Program-made: the position numbers and the translations under genes
Notes under the pieces: generated by a model
What the model was told of the DNA's origin: nothing
The model's database searches: none
Seen by the model: only the letters and a program-made list of their open reading frames with translations
NCBI GenBank assembly: GCA_902790345.1
Contig: CADARO010000010.1
Coordinates: 1 to 33,860 of the forward strand
DNA length: 33,860 bases
Source of the DNA: an uncultured Eubacteriales bacterium
GTDB lineage: Bacteria > Bacillota > Clostridia > Christensenellales > Aristaeellaceae
Direction: 5' to 3'
In this document: piece after piece, positions 21,876 through 29,204 of the stretch
Numbering within the stretch: the first letter of the stretch is position 1
Layout: each line of letters starts with the position of its first letter

Positions 21876-22277
21876 ATGAATATCCACAAATCCGCCGAAG
21901 ATTATCTGGAACAGATCCTGATGCTGCACGAGCAGAAGGGCTACGCACGCTCCATCGACATCGCCACGGGGTTGTCGGTGAGCAAGCCGTCGGTGAGCTT
22001 CGCCATGAAGCAGCTGCGGGAAAACGGCTACATCACCATGGACAAGGACAACTACATCTCCCTCACGGACAAGGGCATGGACATCGCCAGCGCCATCTAT
22101 GCCCGCCACAAGGCCCTCACCACCTTTCTCACGCGGCTGGGCGTGGATCCCGTCGTGGCCCGGGAGGACGCCTGCAAGCTGGAGCACGACATCTCCGGGG
22201 AGACGTTCGACGCCATCCGGCGCTACATCGAGGACGGGGAAGAGAACGGGGAAGAGAGAATAGAGAAGAGAGAATAG
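21876..22277 (+). CDS. DtxR/MntR-family metal-dependent regulator
   Basis: A 133-residue DNA-binding protein. The winged helix (about 5-65) contains YARSIDIATGLSVSKPSVSF, the recognition helix. The dimerisation domain has likely metal ligands Asp9 and Glu12 (AEDYLEQ), His78 (YARHKALTTFL) and Cys100-Glu103-His104 (ACKLEHDIS). Asp9 is MntR-like (Mn site), whereas Cys100 matches the DtxR/IdeR Cys-x2-Glu-His, so iron or manganese specificity is open. It lacks the SH3-like third domain, like MntR. The last residues (EENGEERIEKRE) and the stop codon lie in a GA-rich tandem repeat. The ribosome site is weak (AGGAAAG). The targets are not evident beyond its own promoter. Confidence 0.9.
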   Translation: MNIHKSAEDYLEQILMLHEQKGYARSIDIATGLSVSKPSVSFAMKQLRENGYITMDKDNYISLTDKGMDIASAIYARHKALTTFLTRLGVDPVVAREDACKLEHDISGETFDAIRRYIEDGEENGEERIEKRE

Positions 22278-22316
22278 AGAAGAGAGAATAGAGAAGAGAG
22301 AATAGAGAAGAGAGGA
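22261..22316. repeat. 14-base GA-rich tandem repeat across the DtxR stop codon
   Basis: TAGAGAAGAGAGAA recurs at 22261, 22275, 22289 and 22303 (the last copy incomplete), flanked by more GA-rich sequence (22244-22327). It covers the end of the regulator gene, its TAG at 22275, and the spacer before the next start at 22329. Confidence 0.9.
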
Positions 22317-22328
22317 AGAGGAGAGACG

Positions 22329-23273
22329 ATGAAGGCGCCGCGCGATTTTGAACGGGTTTCCCTGGGCATTTTCCCCACGCCCATTCAGCGGCTTGACAAC
22401 ATCAGCGCCCTGCTGAACACCAATGTGTTCATAAAGCGGGACGACCTGACCGGGCTGGGCCTGGGCGGCAACAAGGTGAGGAAGCTGGAATTCCTGATGG
22501 CGGACGCGAAGAAGCGCGGCGCGCGGGTGGTGTTCACCACGGGCGGCGCGCAGTCCAACCACGCCATGCTCACCGCGGCGGCGGCGCGCAGGCTGGGCAT
22601 GCGCCCGATCCTCATTCTGAAAAAGCGGGGGGTGACGGCGTGCCGGGGCAATCAGCTGCTGGAGCGGCTGATGGACACGGAGGTCGTCTTCATGGACACG
22701 GACGACTACGCCGACATCTACGCCGAGATGGACCGCATGGGCGAGGCGCTGGGGGAGCCGTATTACAAGATCCCCTGCGGCGGCTCCAACGCCCTGGGCA
22801 CGCTGGGCTATGTGGACTGCGCCCGTGAGATCGCCGATCAGGGCATTCGGTTCAGCCACATCCTGTGCGCGGAGGGCAGCGGCGGCACCATGGCCGGCCT
22901 GGCCCTGGGGGCGAAGCTGTTCCTGCCCGGCGTGCGGGTGCACGGCATGATGGTGGACACCGACCCCTTCGACGAGATCACGCCCCGGCTGATGCGGGAG
23001 GCAGCCGCCCTGCTGGAGGCGGACGCGGCGGTTTCTTCGGATGATTTCGACCTGCGCGATCAGTGCGGGCCGGGCTACGCGATTCCCTCGAAGGAGGGCC
23101 GGGAGGCGGTGTCCCTCATGGCCCGGATAGAGGGCCTGTTCCTGGATCCGGTGTACACCGGCAAGGCCTTCGCCGGCCTGGTGGCCATGGCGAGGGAGGG
23201 GGCTTTCGGGCCGGATGAAAACGTGCTGTTCGTCCACACCGGCGGCGCGGGCGGCCTGTTCGCCGTGGAATAG
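22329..23273 (+). CDS. D-cysteine desulfhydrase / ACC deaminase family PLP enzyme
   Basis: A 314-residue fold-type II PLP enzyme. The opening LGIFPTPIQRLDNIS and KRDDLTGLGLGGNKVRK, with the Schiff-base Lys49, match D-cysteine desulfhydrase (DcyD) and 1-aminocyclopropane-1-carboxylate deaminase. TTGGAQSNHAML (the Ser-Asn-His that binds the substrate carboxylate), PCGGSNALGTLGY and EGSGGTMAGLALG (phosphate loop) are intact, as is the final HTGGAGGLF. D-cysteine desulfhydrase (H2S, pyruvate and ammonia from D-cysteine) is the more likely activity in a bacterium of this kind. A GAGGAG site inside the GA-rich tract precedes ATG 22329. It may be cotranscribed with the DtxR gene 51 bases upstream. 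Confidence 0.9.
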   Translation: MKAPRDFERVSLGIFPTPIQRLDNISALLNTNVFIKRDDLTGLGLGGNKVRKLEFLMADAKKRGARVVFTTGGAQSNHAMLTAAAARRLGMRPILILKKRGVTACRGNQLLERLMDTEVVFMDTDDYADIYAEMDRMGEALGEPYYKIPCGGSNALGTLGYVDCAREIADQGIRFSHILCAEGSGGTMAGLALGAKLFLPGVRVHGMMVDTDPFDEITPRLMREAAALLEADAAVSSDDFDLRDQCGPGYAIPSKEGREAVSLMARIEGLFLDPVYTGKAFAGLVAMAREGAFGPDENVLFVHTGGAGGLFAVE

Positions 23274-23290
23274 GGACAATAAAAGAAGAA

Positions 23291-23321
23291 GGGCCCGGAG
23301 CGATTGAAGCGCTCCGGGCCC
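23291..23321 (-). terminator. Terminator of the minus-strand signalling operon
   Basis: A perfect 12-base stem GGGCCCGGAGCG/CGCTCCGGGCCC (23291-23302, 23310-23321). On the minus strand it is followed by TTCTTCTTTTATTG; on the plus strand there is no T-tract. Confidence 0.75.
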
Positions 23322-23351
23322 TCAGCTTGTCGAAAAACTCAGGAGAGGTTT

Positions 23352-23374
23352 GGAGAGGGCGTGAGGCCCTCTCC
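23352..23374 (+). terminator. Terminator-like hairpin after the PLP enzyme
   Basis: A perfect 9-base stem GGAGAGGGC/GCCCTCTCC with a 5-base loop, followed by ATTTTC. A third hairpin (CATTTTCG/CGAAAATG, 23384-23391 and 23405-23412) follows. Confidence 0.5.
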
Positions 23375-23427
23375 ATTTTCAATCATTTTCGGCGGCATGT
23401 ACGGCGAAAATGGCCCTTTCGCGCGCG

Positions 23428-23709
23428 TCAGTCGTCGATGAGGCACACGTTGACGTAGCTCGTGAGGTAGGTCTTGCCGCCGATGGTGATCTGCACCACG
23501 TCGGAATCCACGTAATCCAGCCAGGAGGACACCTTGCCCTCCACGATCTCGCCGTTGGGCAGGCTGATGATGGCGTAATCGAAGCGGTTCTTGGTGTCCA
23601 TCAGGCTGCGGTTCCCGTGGGTCACTTCCCAGTAGACCACAAGGCCCACCACCAGCGCCACCAGCACGGCGACGACCGCGATCAGCAGTTTTGTGTGTTT
23701 CTTTGCCAT
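23428..23709 (-). CDS. Small membrane-anchored protein of unknown function
   Basis: A 93-residue protein. Residues about 7-27 form one transmembrane helix after a short basic start (MAKKHTK), so the rest is probably outside the membrane. The outer part is beta-rich and conserved in style (FDYAIISLPNGEIVEG, DVVQITIGGKTYLTSYVN, VCLIDD), resembling small hypothetical proteins I have seen in clostridial genomes and mobile elements, with no known role. AAAGGAG lies 8 bases before the ATG. It follows the YbaK-type gene by 21 bases as the last gene of the operon. Confidence 0.75.
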   Translation of the reverse strand: MAKKHTKLLIAVVAVLVALVVGLVVYWEVTHGNRSLMDTKNRFDYAIISLPNGEIVEGKVSSWLDYVDSDVVQITIGGKTYLTSYVNVCLIDD

Positions 23710-23730
23710 GACCTCTTCTCCTTTCGGCGC

Positions 23731-24219
23731 TTATCCCTCCGCGCCCTGTTCCTCGGAAAACTTGCACACGTCCACCCAGCCGGCGTGGTCGCAGGAGCGC
23801 TCCAGCTCCTCGATGGTCAGCCGCACGGCGCTGTGATCGGTGCCCGCCGCCGGATAGACCACCTGGTGGCGCTTCAGGCTCACGTCCAGATACACCGTCA
23901 CGCCCTCGTTCACGCCGTAGGGACACACGCCGCCCACGTCGTGGCCGATGAGCGCCTCCACCCGGTCGCCGGGGATCATGCGGGCCTTGCAGCCGAAGCG
24001 GGCCTTGTATTTTTTATTGTCCACCCGCGCCATGCCCTCCGCCAGGATCAGCACGGGCCTGTCCTCCTGCAGAAAGGACAGGGTCTTGGCGATCATGCCC
24101 GGCTCGCAGCCCAGCGCTTCGGCGGCCGCCTCCACGGTGGCGCTGCTGTGCTCCGGAATGATGATGTGATGGGCCAGGCCCCGCCCGGCCAGATATGCCT
24201 TCGCTCGATCCAGTGACAT
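23731..24219 (-). CDS. YbaK/ProX-family aminoacyl-tRNA deacylase
   Basis: A 162-residue single-domain trans-editing protein. The family pattern is visible: HSSATVEAAAEALGCEPG near residue 25, IAKTLSFL with the conserved Lys, RVDNKKYKARFG, and GHDVGGVCPYGV, the strongly conserved loop. YbaK/EbsC proteins hydrolyse mischarged Cys-tRNA(Pro) or related species; the substrate of this one is not resolvable. AAAGGA precedes the ATG. It is 18 bases downstream of the EAL gene and so probably cotranscribed with signalling genes, an arrangement without an obvious functional logic. Confidence 0.9.
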   Translation of the reverse strand: MSLDRAKAYLAGRGLAHHIIIPEHSSATVEAAAEALGCEPGMIAKTLSFLQEDRPVLILAEGMARVDNKKYKARFGCKARMIPGDRVEALIGHDVGGVCPYGVNEGVTVYLDVSLKRHQVVYPAAGTDHSAVRLTIEELERSCDHAGWVDVCKFSEEQGAEG

Positions 24220-24237
24220 GCTCTTTTCCTTTCGATC

Positions 24238-25899
24238 TCAGTAATACGCTTCGATGAACGCCTCCGCGTCCAGCGGCCGGGCGAACAGGTTGCCCTGCAG
24301 CCGCGTGACGGGCAGGCTCCGCAGGATGTCCCGGGCGGCGGGGGTCTCCACGCCCTTGACCAGGGTGACCGCGCCGTGGGCCGCGGCCACGCGCACCAGG
24401 CCCTCCAGGGTGGCGCGGTCGGCGTCGGTCTGCTCCAGCGCCTGCACGTAGCGCAGATCCGGCTTCACGAAATCCGGGGCCAGCGCCTTGAGGAAGGCGC
24501 AGGAGTCCAGGCCGCTGCCGAAGTCGTCGATGACGATGCGCACGCCCTCCTCCCGCAGCAGCGCGGTGATGCGCCGGAGCCGCTCCGGCTCGATCAGGCG
24601 GCAGCCCTTCGTCAGCTCCAGCATGAGGCGGCGGGCGGGGAAGCCGGTCTGGCTCATGGTCTGCAGCAGCTCGTCGGTGAAGTATTCGTCCTGCAGCTGG
24701 GGCAGCGACACGTTGAAGCTGAGCACGAAGTCGGGATCCTTTTCCAGGAAGCGCATGCCGTCGCGCATGGCGCGCTTCAGGATCCAGCTGGTGAGCTCCT
24801 CATACACGTAGTCCCGCTCCAGGATGGGCAAAAACTCGCTGGGCCCCACCTCGCTGTAGGCCTCGTTGGTCCAGCGCAGCAGCGCCTCCGCGCCCACGGG
24901 CCGCTCCGTGGCGGCGTCCACGATGGGCTGGTATTTGAGGGAGAAGCCCTCGCAGTTCTCCAGCACGCAGTCGCGGATGTGGTTGATGATGTCCAGCGCT
25001 TCCCGGGCGGAGGCGTTCGCCGTGCCATTGAAGTCCACCAGGTCGCCGTGCTTCTGCTCCCGGGAGATCCGGTAGGCGTAGGTCAGGCAGGAGTGGATGG
25101 TGCCCGCGTCCATCAGCAGGCCCCGGGTCATGATCAGGCCGCCGTTGGTGGACAGGCGGCTGAGGATGCCGTCCACCCGCACGCCCCGCTGCAGCTTCAC
25201 CCGGATGGCGTCGTACAGCGCGGCCATCTCCTGTTCGCTCATCTGGCTGGAGACCACGGCGAAGGTCACGTCCTCCATGCGGTAGACGCTGCCCCGGCCG
25301 GCGATGCTCTCCTGAATGACCCAGCTCACCTGCTGCAGCACGCGGTTGCCGAAGCCGTAGCCCCGCACCTCGTTGATGGTGGACATGCCGTTCAGGCCCA
25401 GCAGCAGGGTCACCACCTTTTCCTCCGAGCGCATCAGAGTGGGCATGTCCTCGAAGAAGCCGATCTTGTTGCGCAGCACCGTGACCGAATCGGTGTTGTC
25501 CAGGAGGCCCTGGTTGATCATCATGCCGCCCACCATGCTGGGCTCGCCGTCCGCCGCGCGGATCACCGCGCCGATGAAGCGGAAGCTGACGTAGCTGCCC
25601 GAGCGGGTGCGCACCCGGTAGGTGATGTCGTAGGAGCGGATGCCGCCCCCGATGAGGCGCTCCATGACCTCCAGGTAGTGCTTGCGGTCCTCCGGATGGA
25701 TGTAGTCCGCCCAGTCGTAGGCGCCGTCCGGAATGTATTCGCCCGGCAGGTTGAAAAGCTCCACCGCCCCGGGGGAGTAGCGCGTCAGCTTGCCCTTCAC
25801 GTCGTAGAGCGACACGTAGTTGCCCTGGGCCAGCATGGTGAAGGCGTCAAATTCATCGTCCAGCGTCTGCTTGCGCTGTTCATCGATCACAAATTCCAT
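24238..25899 (-). CDS. PAS - degenerate GGDEF - EAL protein with altered catalytic residue
   Basis: A 553-residue soluble protein. A PAS domain (about 20-130; GNYVSLYDVKGKLTRYSPGA, then WADYIHPEDR) is followed by a diguanylate-cyclase fold (about 140-285) whose GGDEF is replaced by EDVTF (209-213), and an EAL domain (about 305-553). EAL keeps Glu338-Ala-Leu, Asn396, Glu428, Asp458-Asp459, Lys479 and Gln535. But the Glu of the AEGVET loop, the proposed general base in RocR (Glu352), is Lys515 (VKGVET). It may therefore bind c-di-GMP without efficient hydrolysis. GGAGGG lies 8 bases before ATG 25899. It is 27 bases after the hybrid kinase gene, in one operon. Confidence 0.88.
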   Translation of the reverse strand: MEFVIDEQRKQTLDDEFDAFTMLAQGNYVSLYDVKGKLTRYSPGAVELFNLPGEYIPDGAYDWADYIHPEDRKHYLEVMERLIGGGIRSYDITYRVRTRSGSYVSFRFIGAVIRAADGEPSMVGGMMINQGLLDNTDSVTVLRNKIGFFEDMPTLMRSEEKVVTLLLGLNGMSTINEVRGYGFGNRVLQQVSWVIQESIAGRGSVYRMEDVTFAVVSSQMSEQEMAALYDAIRVKLQRGVRVDGILSRLSTNGGLIMTRGLLMDAGTIHSCLTYAYRISREQKHGDLVDFNGTANASAREALDIINHIRDCVLENCEGFSLKYQPIVDAATERPVGAEALLRWTNEAYSEVGPSEFLPILERDYVYEELTSWILKRAMRDGMRFLEKDPDFVLSFNVSLPQLQDEYFTDELLQTMSQTGFPARRLMLELTKGCRLIEPERLRRITALLREEGVRIVIDDFGSGLDSCAFLKALAPDFVKPDLRYVQALEQTDADRATLEGLVRVAAAHGAVTLVKGVETPAARDILRSLPVTRLQGNLFARPLDAEAFIEAYY

Positions 25900-25926
25900 G
25901 TATATATCCCTCCGCGCCTTTCTTTT

Positions 25927-28900
25927 TTACGGCCGAATGAGCTCTTCCAGCGTCTCGTACAGCCGGTCGATCTCCATGGGCTTGGACAGGTGCGCGTCCA
26001 TGCCGGCCTGCAGCGAGCGCTGCACGTCCTCGTCGAAGGCGTTGGCCGTCATGGCGATGATGGGCACCGTGCGCGCGTCCGGGCGATCCAGCGCCCGGAT
26101 GGCCTGGGTGGCGGCCAGGCCGTCCATCACGGGCATGCGCACGTCCATCAGCACCGCGTCGAAGTAGTTCACCGGATGGCTCTCGAACAGCTCCACGGCC
26201 AGCTGGCCATTTTCCGCGTGCTCGACCTCCATCTCGCGCATTATCAGAATCTGCTTCATGATCTCCGCGTTGGTTGGCACGTCCTCGGCCAGCAGCACGC
26301 GCCGGCCCTCCAGGGCGGCCTTTTTCTTTTCGGATCGGTCGGCCAGGCCCTTGCGGCGGAACGCCTGCTGCAGCTCCGCCATGAAGCTGTCGGCGTACAG
26401 CGGCTTGGCCATGAAGCTGTCCACGCCGGCCTCCATGGCCTCCGCCTCCACGTCCGCCCAGCTGTAGGCGGTGAGGATGATGACGCAGGAATCCGGGCCC
26501 AATATCCTTCGGATGCCCCGGGTCACCTCCACGCCGCCCATCTCGGGCATGCGCAGATCCACCAGGATCACGTTGTAGGTCTCCCGACGGGCGTGGCGCA
26601 GCTGAACCATCTCCAGCGCCTCCGCGCCGCTGCGGCACACGTCCGAGGCCACGCCCAGCTCCTCCAGGATGAGGGCGGCGTGGCGGCAGGCCACCGGGTC
26701 ATCGTCCACCACCAGAACGCGCAGCTCCTGGGTATTGATCTCCAGGGGCTGCTCCTCCCGCCGCTCCAGGGCGTTTCGCAGCGTCACGGTGACGGTGAAC
26801 TCCGAGCCCTTGCCCTTTTCGGAGGCCACGGCGATGTCGCCGTTCATCATCTCCACCAGGCTCTTGGTGATGGCCATGCCCAGGCCGGAGCCGCCGTAGG
26901 AGCTGGTGCGGGTGGCGTCCTCCTGGCTGAACACGTCGAAGATCCTGGGCAGGTAGTCGGCGTCCATGCCGATGCCCGTGTCCTTCACCACGAAGCGCAG
27001 CGTGGTCTGCTCGCCGAACTGCGCCGCCCGCTCCACGATCAGGGACACCAGGCCCGGCGCGGGGGTGAACTTGACGGCGTTGCCCAGGATGTTGATGAGC
27101 ACCTGCTTCAGCTTCATGGCGTCGCCGATGTAGTAGTCGTCCACCAGGCCCCGCACATCGCATTCATAGCGCAGCCCCCGGTCGCGGCACTGGCTGTCCA
27201 CCAGGGTGTTGATCTGCTCCAGGAAGGTGCGGAAGGAGAACTCCTCGTTTTTGAGGGTCATGCGGCCGCTCTCGATGCGGCTCATGTCCAGGATGTCGTT
27301 GATGAGCTCCAGCAGGTGATGGGCGCTCAGGCCGATCTTCTCCAGGTGCTCCCGGGTCTGGGGGGAGAGGTTCTTGTCCTGCAGGGCGATGCCGTCCAGA
27401 CCGATGATGGCGTTCATGGGGGTACGGATCTCGTGGCTCATGCTGGAGAGGAACGCCGTCTTGGCCACGCTGGCCTGCTCGGCCTCGGCCAGGGCGTCCC
27501 GCAGCTGGGCGTTGCGCTGCATGGTCTCCTTCTGGATCTCGGTGGTGTCGCTCTTGAGCAGGATGTAGAACTTGGCGTCCGGGTCCACGGAGTAGAAGTC
27601 GAAGCGCTTGTAGTAGGTGTCGCCGTCGATGTCGCAGGCGATGTTGACCACGTAGGGCTCCTTCACCGCCAGTTCCCGCTCGATGCTCCCCAGGGACAGG
27701 GCCTCGGCGGCCGCCGCCTTCTGCTCCTCCGTGCCGGAGAGCACGGGCAGCACCTGGTTTTTGAGGTACTGGGCGTAGTTGCCGCTGCGGGTGGTGGGGA
27801 AGAGGCTGCCGTGCCGGATCTGGGCCGCGTCGCCGATGGTCACGCCGTAGCGGCCGTCCACCAGGTAGGAGACCATGTCGAACTGCTGCACCAGGATCTT
27901 CTCCCGCAGCACCTCCTGCACCTTGTCGCTGTTGCACTCCTGCTCGGTGATGAAGGCGATGATGTCGCCGCTCATGGGGTGGCGGGTAAGGGTGGCGGTG
28001 AAGCGCACGAAGCAGGTGCGGCCGTCGGCCCGGCGGGAATAGAGCACCTGGGAGGTGGTGACGATGCCCTTCAAGTAGCCCTCGCTGAGCCGCTCCCGGT
28101 CGAAGGTCTCCGCGAACAGCGCCTGCTCCGCGGGGATGGGGAAATAGCGCACCCGCATGCGCATGGCCTCGGAGTAGGGATACTCGGCGCTGTCGGTGGG
28201 GAAGAGGTCGTCGCCCTTGACCTCCTCGATCTCGTCCTGGGTCAGGTTGACCCGCAGCAGGCCCATGGTCTGCTCGTTCGTGCGGTAGAAGTTGCTGCCC
28301 AGGCTCACATACACGCTCTTGAGCCGCTCCTCGTACTGCTTGAGCACGGTGATGTCGCTGTAGGTGCAGTAGACGTAGTGCTCGTGGAAGTCGTCGATGA
28401 AGGAGTAATGCACGTTGCACCAGCGGCGGTGGCCCCGGGCGGTGATCTTCTGGATGGTGAGGGTGCTGCCGCCGTCCTCGGCCACGCGGCGCTTCAGGAC
28501 GCTGCGCACCAGCGGCCGGTCCTCCGGCACGGTGCTGCGGAAGAAGCCGATGCCGTCCATATGAGCCAGGGCTTCCGCCTCGTCGCATTCCATCATCCGG
28601 GCGAAGGACTCGGAGACATACAGCGCCTCCAGGCGGTCGTCGTCGTGGCGGCGCATGAGCACGGCCATGTTGTTCATCTGGCGGATGTTGCGCAGAAAGT
28701 GGAGCCTGGATTCCTTCTCCTCGTCCTCGGTGATGTTGATGGTGAAAAAGCCCATATAGGGGGGCTCCAGCGTGGTCATGGGCTCGAAGCGCACGTACAG
28801 GTTGAGGGCCGTCAGGTGGGTGGAAAAGGCGTGCGGTGTCTCCCGGCCCTCCATGAAGGCGTTGATCCTGTCCAGGGTCTCGCCGTCTATGACCCGGTCG

Positions 28901-29027
28901 CGCCGGAGCAGCGCGCCGGGGAAATGATCGTTTTGATAGCTGGCAGCGCCTCAAAGATGAAGGCGCTGATGGGGAAGGCGTCGTACAGGCTGGTGTCAAA
29001 GGGCAGGGAAGCGATCGCCACGGGCAT
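25927..29027 (-). CDS. Soluble hybrid histidine kinase with two receiver domains, frameshifted near its start
   Basis: The main frame (975 residues from 28854) has two or three PAS-like sensory modules (up to about 435), a coiled coil, the phospho-acceptor His474 (SSMSHEIRTPMN), an ATPase domain with GNAVKFT (591-597), DTGIGM (625-630) and GGSGLGM (654-660), then two receivers with Asp766 (LVDLRMP) and Asp904 (LMDVRMP). No transmembrane helix or HPt is seen. No ribosome site precedes 28854. The proper start signals are AAAGGAAG with ATG 29027 or GTG 29021. From there MPVAIASLPFDTSLYDAFPI runs in another frame and stops at 28887. A single missing base near 28939-28946 would join it to YQNDHFPGALLRRD of the main frame. 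The gene is therefore broken, or the base is a sequence error. Confidence 0.85.
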
Positions 29028-29089
29028 CTTCCTTTCTTCGCGGGAGCCGGTTCGCCACAGGGCGCAAGCGGACGGGCTGATATGTTAAT

Positions 29090-29118
29090 ACAATAACACA
29101 ACTTGCCCGCTTTGTCGA
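29090..29118 (-). promoter_or_regulatory. Probable promoter of the hybrid-kinase operon
   Basis: Read on the minus strand: TCGACA (29118-29113), 17 bases, then TATTGT (29095-29090), about 63 bases upstream of ATG 29027. Confidence 0.5.
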
Positions 29119-29152
29119 GACGGAGAGCGAGAAAACCCCATTCTTCCGGCGC

Positions 29153-29185
29153 AAAAAAGGGCCGCCGGGGACGCGCCCCGACGGC
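29153..29185 (-). terminator. Rho-independent terminator of the copper ATPase gene
   Basis: GCCGTCGGGG (minus strand) pairs with CCCCGGCGGC with one G-T wobble (29161-29170, 29176-29185), then CCTTTTTTG. Confidence 0.85.
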
Positions 29186-29204
29186 TCCTGCATGGGCTTT
29201 CCAG

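Noticed and set aside
24376..29088. A plus-strand open frame of about 1570 codons antisense to the EAL and kinase genes
   Set aside because: It is His/Val/Ala/Gly-rich with no domain, lies wholly opposite clear genes and arises from the GC-rich third positions of those genes.
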